A stretch of 8,280 bases of DNA from Desulfobacterales bacterium (GTDB taxonomy: Bacteria > Desulfobacterota > Desulfobacteria > Desulfobacterales > RPRI01), in assembly GCA_020052975.1 (NCBI GenBank), contig JAGVOC010000098.1, positions 1 to 8,280 on the forward strand. Reading direction: 5' to 3'. Position 1 is the stretch's first letter. Each line of letters begins with the position of its first letter. The notes under the pieces were generated by a model. The model did no database searches, was not told the DNA's origin, and saw only the letters and a program-made list of their open reading frames with translations. Shown in pieces: positions 1 to 5,808 of this stretch. The translations under genes and the position numbers were made by a program.

Positions 1-36
1 CTCCTTGTTCGAAAATTCAAATCTCAGAATACCCAT

Positions 37-73
37 AAAAAAAAGCCACAAAGCTAAAAGTCTTTGAGGCTTT
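37..73 (-). terminator. Terminator-like hairpin with T-run on the minus strand
   Basis: Bases 42-53 (AAAGCCACAAAG) pair with 62-73 (CTTTGAGGCTTT) over 12 positions with one A/A mismatch and an 8-nt loop. The run of eight A at 37-44 becomes a T-run just after the stem when read on the minus strand, which is the layout of a rho-independent terminator. On the plus strand only three T follow before AGTC, so termination of an upstream + gene would be weak. No minus-strand gene to the right is visible, so what it would terminate is unclear. Confidence 0.4.
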
Positions 74-219
74 AGTCAACAAAAACTTCTGAAACTCTGG
101 CGTTTATCTTGACATATGTTGCCGCAGAAGTCAATACATATGCGTATTTATAGATGTTTCTTTAAAAAGTTGTTGAATTGTTCCGTTTTGAGAAATCGAT
201 AGTACAAATACCTGAATTA

Positions 220-248
220 TTGACATAAAATTAAGCGATTGCTATAAT
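220..248 (+). promoter_or_regulatory. Consensus sigma-70 promoter of the cytochrome operon
   Basis: The -35 box TTGACA (220-225) and the -10 box TATAAT (243-248) are both perfect matches to the housekeeping consensus and are separated by exactly 17 bases. The -10 is preceded by TGC (240-242), giving an extended -10 as well. The expected start of transcription is about 254-256, leaving a leader of roughly 195 nt before the first cytochrome. Such a strong basal promoter suggests that control is exerted by a repressor or in the leader rather than by weak polymerase binding; that last step is inference. Confidence 0.82.
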
Positions 249-257
249 ATTCCAAAA

Positions 258-289
258 AGCAGGGAACGAATATTCCCCTGTGCCTTGCT
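258..289 (+). other. First leader hairpin (weak)
   Basis: In the predicted transcript, 260-266 (CAGGGAA) can pair with 273-280 (TTCCCCTG), with one bulged C and a 6-nt loop. A competing fold pairs AGCA (258-261) with TGCT (286-289). It lies right at the 5' end of the RNA expected from the promoter at 220-248. The structure is visible in the sequence, but its function is unknown. Confidence 0.4.
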
Positions 290-294
290 CGTCA

Positions 295-340
295 TTCTCA
301 TTTTTGAGAAAAATGTTTTTCAAAAATGAGAAATTATTTT
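295..340 (+). terminator. Leader hairpin plus T-rich tract: attenuator or small-RNA terminator
   Basis: Bases 295-307 (TTCTCATTTTTGA) are the exact reverse complement of 320-332. The stem can be extended inward through 311/316, with one G-U pair, to about 17 bp around a 4-nt loop. It is followed by ATTATTTT (333-340), so it has the layout of a rho-independent terminator about 85 nt after the expected transcription start. The stem is poor in G-C pairs, which weakens the call. It could end a small RNA, attenuate the cytochrome operon, or only stabilise the messenger. Confidence 0.45.
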
Positions 341-388
341 CAGTGTTTTCCGAATTGCAGGCTGTTTCCGCGTCATTTTCACTGAAAA
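337..388 (+). repeat. Long-range inverted repeat in the leader
   Basis: TTTTCAGTG (337-345) is exactly complementary to CACTGAAAA (380-388) across a 34-nt gap. The left arm contains the T-rich tract of the preceding terminator-like hairpin, so pairing would hide that tract. The right arm also forms a compact DNA palindrome, TTTTCA-C-TGAAAA (376-388), which could instead be a protein-binding site. The functional role is inference. Confidence 0.35.
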
Positions 389-390
389 AC

Positions 391-413
391 GCCTAGCATG
401 AATATTGCTGGGC
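391..413 (+). other. Third leader hairpin upstream of the ribosome binding site
   Basis: GCCTAGCA (391-398) pairs with TGCTGGGC (406-413) over 8 positions, one of them G-U, around a 7-nt loop. It sits about 30 nt before the Shine-Dalgarno sequence of the first cytochrome. The in-frame ATG at 398 lies inside this stem and has no ribosome binding site, which argues against it as the start codon. Confidence 0.4.
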
Positions 414-440
414 AGGGGTATATAAATTTTGTGATCGTGA

Positions 441-446
441 AGGAGG
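441..446 (+). promoter_or_regulatory. Ribosome binding site fixing the start of the first cytochrome
   Basis: AGGAGG lies 5 nt before the ATG at 452. It decides this start over the in-frame ATG at 398. The protein from 452 also begins directly with a proper lipoprotein signal peptide. Confidence 0.85.
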
Positions 447-451
447 CTGAT

Positions 452-1831
452 ATGAGAGGCTGGAATAGTCGCTTGGCTGTTCTTCTTGTCGTGCTGTTTA
501 TTGCTGTATTTCTTTCCGGCTGCGGAGGGGGAGAAGGCCGGAGTAAAAGTCACCCAACCCCTGTCGCAGATTCTTCCGAATGTTCTGCGTGTCACGAAAA
601 AGATATTGCCGACACCCACTATGAGGCAAGTGAAACGGGACCGTTTGAAGGGTATGTTTTCGAGACCGCTGTCTCCTGGGCGCCCGACGGAATGGGCTAT
701 ATTCTCAGGGCTAGCGAAAGGGCGTGCGCATCGTCCTGTCATGAGTATCATAACGGCGATATGCCGATAAATGACGAATGGGTGAAATCAGGGCATGCTG
801 ATATACACTCAGGGTCTTTTACCCATGAATTTTCTGACGGCTCCTGTTTGCGCTGCCACTCCGGGATAGGATTTGCGGCTTATGTTGATTCAACGAATGC
901 GGCATATCCGTCCTGGATACCTCCTTCCACTGATATTTCCCCCCATTTTATCACCTGCAATGCATGTCACGATGCGGTCGGATATCCAACAGTGAAGAAT
1001 AAGCGTTTGAGAATAACCGGCAATATTGCGCTGACGAGCGGAAGCGCGGGAACATTCGTACAGGATGCGGTTCTCGATGCCGGTGATTCAGCCTCATGTC
1101 TTGTCTGTCATCAGGGTGCGGAAAGCGGATGGAGTCTTTTCAAAGCCATGAAATCGAAAGGGGTCGATCCTTATGACGGCAGAGATGAGATGATGACCGG
1201 CACAGCCTTTGTGAATCCACACTATGCTGCAGCCGGTTCAATGCTCTTCAGTCAGAAAGGCTATGAATTCCGGGGGGAAACTTACTCAAACGGCCTCTTG
1301 TTCCATCAGCTTCCCCTCTGCACCGGATGCCATATGGCGCCTTCGGCAGATGAAGACCTCGGCGGACATACAATGCATATGAGTCACAACGGCAAAATCA
1401 ATAGTGCGGTCTGCCGGACCTGTCATCCTGGGTTGACTGATTTCGAATCCTTCCGTCTCTACGCAAGGGATATGGACGGAGACGGAAGCGCAGAGAATAT
1501 AAAGGATGAGATAGACGGACTGAAAGAACTGATAATTGGAGAACTTCAGAAAGCAGATATTTACTATAACCCCAACGCGTATCCTTACTTCTTCAAAGTG
1601 TCGTCCCCTCAGATATACCCTAACAGGGTAACTTCATGGAGGGAGAGCCAGCTTGAAGCAGCCTTTAATCTGAACTTTGTGGAAAAAGAGCCGGGAGCGT
1701 ATGCCCATAATTTCAAATATGCCGTTCAGATATTACGGGATTCTTATGAAGCTCTTGCCGGTAAGGCACTGAATGGGGTAAGGCCTTCGTCAAGCGATGA
1801 CAGGCCCGCAACAGTGTATTCATCTCCATAA
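452..1831 (+). CDS. Seven-haem c-type cytochrome lipoprotein, probably outer-membrane/surface
   Basis: The protein has 459 residues. It begins with a lipoprotein signal peptide: charged start, hydrophobic residues 8-20 and lipobox LSGC with the acylated Cys24. Haem-binding motifs are CSACH (44-48), CASSCH (92-97, one residue longer than usual), CLRCH (132-136), CNACH (169-173), CLVCH (216-220), CTGCH (290-294) and CRTCH (321-325). That gives six canonical sites and one CX3CH, about seven haems. Residues 340-348 (DMDGDGSAE) look like a calcium-binding EF-hand-type loop. The haem-free C-terminal part contains a motif near 412-430 of a kind I associate with large multihaem lipoproteins of metal-reducing bacteria. 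It is the first gene of the operon, followed 25 nt later by the MtrA-like gene. The likely role, inferred, is to carry electrons at the outer membrane, as the partner or extracellular end of the conduit formed with the next two genes. It does not match MtrC or OmcB by haem count, so I give no symbol. A cytochrome-type reductase is an alternative. Confidence 0.85.
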   Translation: MRGWNSRLAVLLVVLFIAVFLSGCGGGEGRSKSHPTPVADSSECSACHEKDIADTHYEASETGPFEGYVFETAVSWAPDGMGYILRASERACASSCHEYHNGDMPINDEWVKSGHADIHSGSFTHEFSDGSCLRCHSGIGFAAYVDSTNAAYPSWIPPSTDISPHFITCNACHDAVGYPTVKNKRLRITGNIALTSGSAGTFVQDAVLDAGDSASCLVCHQGAESGWSLFKAMKSKGVDPYDGRDEMMTGTAFVNPHYAAAGSMLFSQKGYEFRGETYSNGLLFHQLPLCTGCHMAPSADEDLGGHTMHMSHNGKINSAVCRTCHPGLTDFESFRLYARDMDGDGSAENIKDEIDGLKELIIGELQKADIYYNPNAYPYFFKVSSPQIYPNRVTSWRESQLEAAFNLNFVEKEPGAYAHNFKYAVQILRDSYEALAGKALNGVRPSSSDDRPATVYSSP

Positions 1832-1843
1832 AGAGAAATTCAG

Positions 1844-1850
1844 AGAGGAG
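1844..1850 (+). promoter_or_regulatory. Ribosome binding site of the decahaem cytochrome gene
   Basis: AGAGGAG is 6 nt before the ATG at 1857. It supports that start over the in-frame ATG at 1797, which lies within the previous gene and would bury the signal peptide. Confidence 0.8.
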
Positions 1851-1856
1851 CGTATA

Positions 1857-2861
1857 ATGCGACTGAAAAAATTGATAGTATTCCTCTTCGGGTGCATGCT
1901 GCTATTGTGGGGGTGTGAGACGCTGAAGACCTCGAAGCCCATCATGCCGCTGGAAGAGTATGAGAAGATGCTTGTCGGACGCCTGGACGCAAATTATGTC
2001 GGCACGGAGAACTGCCTGAGGGCATGCCACACCCACGACAAGAAACGGCAGGACCTTACGGCGAGCACCATGGGAGCACAACTGTCGAAAAAATCGGGCA
2101 TGCCTATTGTGGACTGCGAATCCTGCCATGGCCCGGGCAGTCTCGCGATTGAAGGCATTACGCCTGAGCAGGTCGAACAGGACATGAAGGAGGGAAAAGA
2201 GACGAAATGCAGACATGAAACACTCATCGACCTGAAAACTATGGCTGCACCTGCGTTATCACTCATGTGCCTCAAATGCCATACCGCAAATGCAACATTT
2301 AACCTCCATAACTGGAACGCAAGCGTTCACGCGGTCAATGATGTTTCCTGTTCGGAATGCCATAAAATCCACGCAGGTCCGGACTTGATAGTCAGGCTGA
2401 GAGAGACGTTTGATATATGTTATAAATGCCACGAAGACAAGAAGGCCGAATTCGCCATGCCGAGCCACCATCCCGTTCCTGAACGAAAAATATTCTGTAC
2501 GGACTGCCACGATACGCATGGGATCACGTCAGAGAAGCTCCTGAGGAAAAACACCGTGAAAGAGACCTGTACCCAATGTCATGCCGAGAAAGAAGGCCCC
2601 TATATTTTTGAACACGCGGACATGACAGAAGAGTGCACATCCTGCCATGGCAGCCACGGAACCATACACAATAACCTCCTCAAAATAGGCGAGCCGTTCC
2701 TCTGCCTGCAATGCCATGAGGGGCACAGGGTCAGGACGGCGGGTATCACCTCTTCAGCTGAATCAAAGGGAGCATTCTATACGAGATGCACGGACTGCCA
2801 CTCGAATATTCACGGAACAGATATCCCCTCGCCAACCGGGAGGGGAAGGTTCATTCAATAG
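1857..2861 (+). CDS. mtrA: Decahaem c-type cytochrome, MtrA/DmsE family, with lipobox
   Basis: The protein has 334 residues, almost exactly the length of Shewanella MtrA (about 333). It holds ten haem sites: CLRACH (53-58, a CX3CH form), CESCH (87-91), CLKCH (138-142), CSECH (165-169), CYKCH (188-192), CTDCH (214-218), CTQCH (238-242), CTSCH (260-264), CLQCH (283-287) and CTDCH (311-315). Family hallmarks include CESCHGPG, HNWNASVH before the fourth haem, CTDCHDTHG and a final CHSNIHG followed by a short tail. In this family the protein threads haems through an outer-membrane barrel and passes electrons between periplasm and cell surface; the MtrB-like gene follows directly. The N-terminus (hydrophobic 6-18, LWGC with Cys20) predicts a lipoprotein rather than a soluble periplasmic protein, which differs from classical MtrA. 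The symbol marks the family; DmsE or PioA-type roles cannot be excluded from sequence alone. Confidence 0.88.
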   Translation: MRLKKLIVFLFGCMLLLWGCETLKTSKPIMPLEEYEKMLVGRLDANYVGTENCLRACHTHDKKRQDLTASTMGAQLSKKSGMPIVDCESCHGPGSLAIEGITPEQVEQDMKEGKETKCRHETLIDLKTMAAPALSLMCLKCHTANATFNLHNWNASVHAVNDVSCSECHKIHAGPDLIVRLRETFDICYKCHEDKKAEFAMPSHHPVPERKIFCTDCHDTHGITSEKLLRKNTVKETCTQCHAEKEGPYIFEHADMTEECTSCHGSHGTIHNNLLKIGEPFLCLQCHEGHRVRTAGITSSAESKGAFYTRCTDCHSNIHGTDIPSPTGRGRFIQ

Positions 2862-2865
2862 GAGG
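2860..2865 (+). promoter_or_regulatory. Ribosome binding site overlapping the upstream stop codon
   Basis: AGGAGG shares bases with the TAG stop (2859-2861) of the decahaem gene and lies 4 nt before the ATG at 2870. This compact arrangement favours coupled translation of cytochrome and barrel and fixes the start at 2870 over the in-frame ATG at 2786. Confidence 0.8.
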
Positions 2866-2869
2866 GATA

Positions 2870-4894
2870 ATGAAGAACATTTTAATTGTATTCTGTCTTT
2901 TATCTCTCATAGCCATAGGTCATGGAACGACTGCGGCAAGTGCCATGACGGAAGAACAGAAGACAACGGAAACCGATGAGATACTGTCTTCCGAAGAGGA
3001 CATGGGAGATGTTGTTGGGGAAGAAGAACACCCTGTATACACATTCCCTGAAATAAAGCCGGTTATCTTGCTTACAGGCGGTTACAGACTCATAGATATA
3101 AGCGGTTCTGAGAGGGCGGCTGAGTATGAATATCCCTCTGATTCACTGATGCTCTTTGGCGAATTCAGGACTTTGCCCTTCCCGCACAGAATCCACCTTG
3201 AGATAGACCTTTTTGACAGAAAGGACTATTTCTGGGATGCGAGTTACGCATATAAGGATCTTGTGCTTTCGAGGTGGATCAATAAAACGATGTTTCATAA
3301 TCTCGAGAATATAAGACTTGCAGACCTTGGCCCGGACGAAAGATTTACCGTGCAAAATAGTCCTGCAGAGAAATACGGAGTCGTCTCCGGGATGAATATC
3401 CTGTTCCTCAGGTTGAAGATGCCCGATTTTCCGTTCCATGTCTACATAGACGGTCAGTTTATCGATAAAGAAGGAAAAAGACAGCAGAGGTTTCTCGCGG
3501 GTTCCGGGTATTTTAATGATTTAGCGAGAGCTACCAGGAAAAGAGAGGTAGATCTGGAAACAAAAAACATCAACGTGGGGGTTAACGCTCACCTGGGACC
3601 TGTCGAAATTGACATTTCACATGGTGAAAAAAGACTCGACTCAGGCGGAGACAGTATATTTTATAACAGGTATGGCGCTGCGGGCAGCCGGGTGGAGGGG
3701 ATGTATCCCCACAATATCGTTCCTGACCTCCAAGGGTCCTCCGATACCCTGAAACTCCATACCTCCTATACCGGAAAACTTGTGGCATCCCTGACGCTCT
3801 CCCAATACAGCAGGGAGAATGAATATTCAGGATGCAGCGCCGACTATTTCTTCGGAAGCACTGATATTACGTGGATGCCGATACCTCGCCTCACATTTTT
3901 TTTCAAGTACAGGCATAAAGAGACCGATGTGGACAATCCGGATGCCGCGACTATTTCAGACATCCTGAATCCTTCCAATACTTATACGTACAGGGTAAGG
4001 CAGTCCATATCTTCTGATACCGACAGCCTTGCCGGAACGGCAAGGTTCAGGGTTTCGAAGGGGATAACGGTAAATGCCGGTATCACCCATAAAAGCACTG
4101 AAAGACAGCATGCGGAGAAATGGGGGCTTCCGGAAACAACAGTAAAAGATGCGGTGTCAGTTTCCGTGAGCGCAAGGATTGCCAGGAACCTGACAGTACG
4201 GTCAAAGTATGTGCATGAACAGACAGACGAGCCGGCATATAACAGTGAGCTGGATTCAAAAGACAAAGGCACTGTCTCGGTTTCCTGGACCCCGCTGCCT
4301 GTCCTGTTCACTTATCTCAGTTATGACATCTCTTCAGGAAGCCGCGATAATCTTTTTTACACGGTCGACGACCAGCAGATCACCGTTGACGGAAGGACGG
4401 TGCATGGAAACAGGCTGATGGGGATGCTCGGCTTCACCCTTGCCGAAAATCTCTCGCTCAGCACTAGCTATGCCTATTTCAGGGACAAGACGAGGCATAC
4501 CCTGATTTACGGGCAGGATAGCGAACCCCGGGTGATTCTCGACGAGAATGTCCGGTATCAGGAAGAAGCGCATACAATCGCAGCGAACCTCAATTACCGG
4601 ACGAAGAACCATATTGAACTTGGCGCCGGAGTTTCTTTCACCGACAGCAGGGCGAGTTTTTCTCCTTCTGCGTATGACGCAGTCAACCCCGTGTCGATTG
4701 CCGATTTTTCTGAAACAAGGATCCGGCATACTGAGTACAACCTCTCAGGCAATTATGAACTGAGAGACGGATGGGAAGTCGGCATGAGATACTTCTACAG
4801 CAAATACGACGAACGCGCCGAAAGTGCGCTGAACCCTTCCCTGGATGGAGACGCCCATCTCGTGCTGCTGAGTGTGACAAAGAGGTGGAGATAA
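2870..4894 (+). CDS. mtrB: MtrB/PioB-like outer-membrane beta-barrel porin of the electron conduit
   Basis: The protein has 674 residues, close to Shewanella MtrB (about 697). A Sec signal peptide is clear: hydrophobic 4-18, cleavage likely after ASA at 25. A strongly acidic linker follows (27-53, about 12 Asp/Glu). The rest is rich in alternating polar and hydrophobic strands with aromatic girdle residues and turns, as expected of a large transmembrane barrel. Residues 279-286 (YPHNIVPD) and the strands after them resemble the MtrB/PioB family as I remember it. The C-terminus (LLSVTKRWR) alternates and ends near an aromatic, like barrel assembly signals. In this family the barrel sheathes the decahaem cytochrome and lets electrons cross the outer membrane. 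The N-terminal CXXC pair reported for Shewanella MtrB is absent; the mature part has a single Cys (322). The assignment rests on fold-like features, length and position after the decahaem gene. Another large porin is possible. Confidence 0.75.
   Translation: MKNILIVFCLLSLIAIGHGTTAASAMTEEQKTTETDEILSSEEDMGDVVGEEEHPVYTFPEIKPVILLTGGYRLIDISGSERAAEYEYPSDSLMLFGEFRTLPFPHRIHLEIDLFDRKDYFWDASYAYKDLVLSRWINKTMFHNLENIRLADLGPDERFTVQNSPAEKYGVVSGMNILFLRLKMPDFPFHVYIDGQFIDKEGKRQQRFLAGSGYFNDLARATRKREVDLETKNINVGVNAHLGPVEIDISHGEKRLDSGGDSIFYNRYGAAGSRVEGMYPHNIVPDLQGSSDTLKLHTSYTGKLVASLTLSQYSRENEYSGCSADYFFGSTDITWMPIPRLTFFFKYRHKETDVDNPDAATISDILNPSNTYTYRVRQSISSDTDSLAGTARFRVSKGITVNAGITHKSTERQHAEKWGLPETTVKDAVSVSVSARIARNLTVRSKYVHEQTDEPAYNSELDSKDKGTVSVSWTPLPVLFTYLSYDISSGSRDNLFYTVDDQQITVDGRTVHGNRLMGMLGFTLAENLSLSTSYAYFRDKTRHTLIYGQDSEPRVILDENVRYQEEAHTIAANLNYRTKNHIELGAGVSFTDSRASFSPSAYDAVNPVSIADFSETRIRHTEYNLSGNYELRDGWEVGMRYFYSKYDERAESALNPSLDGDAHLVLLSVTKRWR
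4883..4890 (+). promoter_or_regulatory. Ribosome binding site of the binding-protein gene inside the barrel gene
   Basis: AGGTGGAG lies within the last codons of the barrel gene, 3 nt before the ATG at 4894, and that ATG shares one base with the TAA stop (TAATG). It selects the start that gives a clean signal peptide; the in-frame ATG at 4771 would add 41 charged residues in front of it. Confidence 0.65.
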
Positions 4895-5808
4895 TGAACA
4901 GGAGGAACAGCCTGAGAACAGTCGTCGTGGTGATCATCATTGCCGGATTTGTCTCGACCGGCTTCGCCGCGCAGATCGGCGTTATCCTCTGCACTGATAC
5001 CCCGTATTATAGGGCAATCCACAAGACATTTGTCTCCGAGCTTTCCGCGAATGGCATCAAGGCTGACATTATCGTTCAGACTCCTGCCCCCGAAACGGTA
5101 GCATGGATGAATGCCGCAAGAAAATTTACCGCAATAGGAACAGACCTCATCGTGACCTACGGGAGTCCCGCTACACAGGCTGTGCTCGATGAGAATTCTG
5201 GAATACCGGTTGTTTTTGCCGGTGTGTATGATTCTCAGGGACTGGGCATGAAAGGCAAGAAAGTGACAGGGATTAATTCAAAGGTCTCTCTTGCGGGACT
5301 TCTGAAAAATCTGAAAGCGGTAAAAAATGTCTCAACCCTGGGCGTTCTTTACAACAGCGCCGAGAAAGAGACAGTCGGTGAGGCGAATGAGGTTGAACGA
5401 CTGGGCGGACAGTTATCGTTCAAGACGGTCAAGGTGAATGTCAGGAGTCGAGACAGCATCGCGCGCATGAAAAATGTCGATGCGATCCTGGTCACGACAA
5501 GCTGCGCAGCGATGCTGTATATTGACGATATCGTCAGCGTGGCGAGGAAGCATAATATCCCGACTGCAGCGCTGATGGCAGGAGGCGAGGAAAGGGGGAT
5601 AATACTCACGCTGGCTGCAGACCACGCAGAACAGGGAAAAGAGGCTGCGGACAGGGTTGCGGGCATACTGAAAGGTGAAAACCCCTCATCCATGGCAATT
5701 GCAAACCCCAGAAAAATCCAGATGACGGTAAACCTTAAGGAAGCGACTTCACTCGGACTCAAGATACCTTTTGACATCCTGAGTGCAGCAACGAGGGTTA
5801 TTAAATGA
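4894..5808 (+). CDS. Orphan periplasmic substrate-binding protein, ABC_sub_bind type
   Basis: The protein has 304 residues. A signal peptide (hydrophobic 9-20, likely cleavage near GFAA at 23-26) leads into a two-lobed periplasmic binding fold. Features typical of the ABC transporter substrate-binding family usually listed as PF04392 are an opening IGVILCTDTPYY (28-39), TDLIVTYGSPATQAV (83-97), IPVVFAGVYD (104-113), KNVSTLGVLYN (144-154) and the closing LKEATSLGLKIP (281-292). The ligand is unknown; relatives bind amino acids or other small solutes. No permease or ATPase gene is next to it. Instead it overlaps the barrel gene upstream by one base and the chemoreceptor gene downstream by four (ATGA). 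I infer that it presents a ligand to the chemoreceptor rather than, or in addition to, feeding a transporter located elsewhere. Confidence 0.85.
   Translation: MNRRNSLRTVVVVIIIAGFVSTGFAAQIGVILCTDTPYYRAIHKTFVSELSANGIKADIIVQTPAPETVAWMNAARKFTAIGTDLIVTYGSPATQAVLDENSGIPVVFAGVYDSQGLGMKGKKVTGINSKVSLAGLLKNLKAVKNVSTLGVLYNSAEKETVGEANEVERLGGQLSFKTVKVNVRSRDSIARMKNVDAILVTTSCAAMLYIDDIVSVARKHNIPTAALMAGGEERGIILTLAADHAEQGKEAADRVAGILKGENPSSMAIANPRKIQMTVNLKEATSLGLKIPFDILSAATRVIK
5793..5797 (+). promoter_or_regulatory. Ribosome binding site of the chemoreceptor gene
   Basis: GAGGG, 7 nt before the ATG at 5805, lies inside the end of the binding-protein gene. The ATGA overlap (5805-5808) of start and stop indicates translational coupling of binding protein and receptor. 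Confidence 0.65.

Larger units (their letters stand above)
1..451. other. Gene-free regulatory region upstream of the cytochrome operon
   Basis: No supportable protein or tRNA/rRNA gene is seen in these bases. The region is AT-rich. From left to right it holds an inverted repeat with an A-run on its left side (37-73), four TTGAC/GTCAA pentamers (75-79, 109-113, 130-134, 220-224), a consensus sigma-70 promoter (220-248), and a leader with several hairpins ending in a strong Shine-Dalgarno sequence at 441-446. Long open frames crossing this region start without a ribosome binding site or lie antisense to the first cytochrome, so I treat them as chance. The gene to the left of the window is unknown. 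Confidence 0.7.

Noticed and set aside
98..113. TGGC-N7-TTGA resembling a sigma-54 promoter
   Set aside because: The nearly invariant GC of the -12 element is GA here, and a perfect sigma-70 promoter lies closer to the gene.
109..137. TTGACA at 109-114 as a second sigma-70 promoter
   Set aside because: No hexamer at 16-18 bases spacing matches the -10 consensus in more than three positions.
313..396. 27-residue open frame in the leader (ATG at 313), a possible leader peptide
   Set aside because: The ATG lies in the loop of the 17-bp hairpin, with only a weak GAGAA 2 nt away, and no regulatory codon run is seen.
250..450. c-di-GMP (GEMM) riboswitch, often found before multihaem cytochrome genes
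   Set aside because: I could not find the conserved GEMM core elements in the leader.
320..751. 143-codon open frame on the minus strand over the leader and first cytochrome
   Set aside because: It is antisense to a clear multihaem gene, has no ribosome binding site or recognisable family features, and reads through the leader hairpin.
2207..2216. Extra CRH (residues 118-120) in the decahaem protein as an eleventh haem site
   Set aside because: There is no partner Cys at any known haem-motif spacing, and the count is already ten without it.
5349..5777. 142-codon minus-strand open frame antisense to the binding-protein gene, and similar antisense frames in the MCP and barrel genes
   Set aside because: These are shadows of real coding sequence: low-complexity composition, no start signals and no neighbours on that strand.
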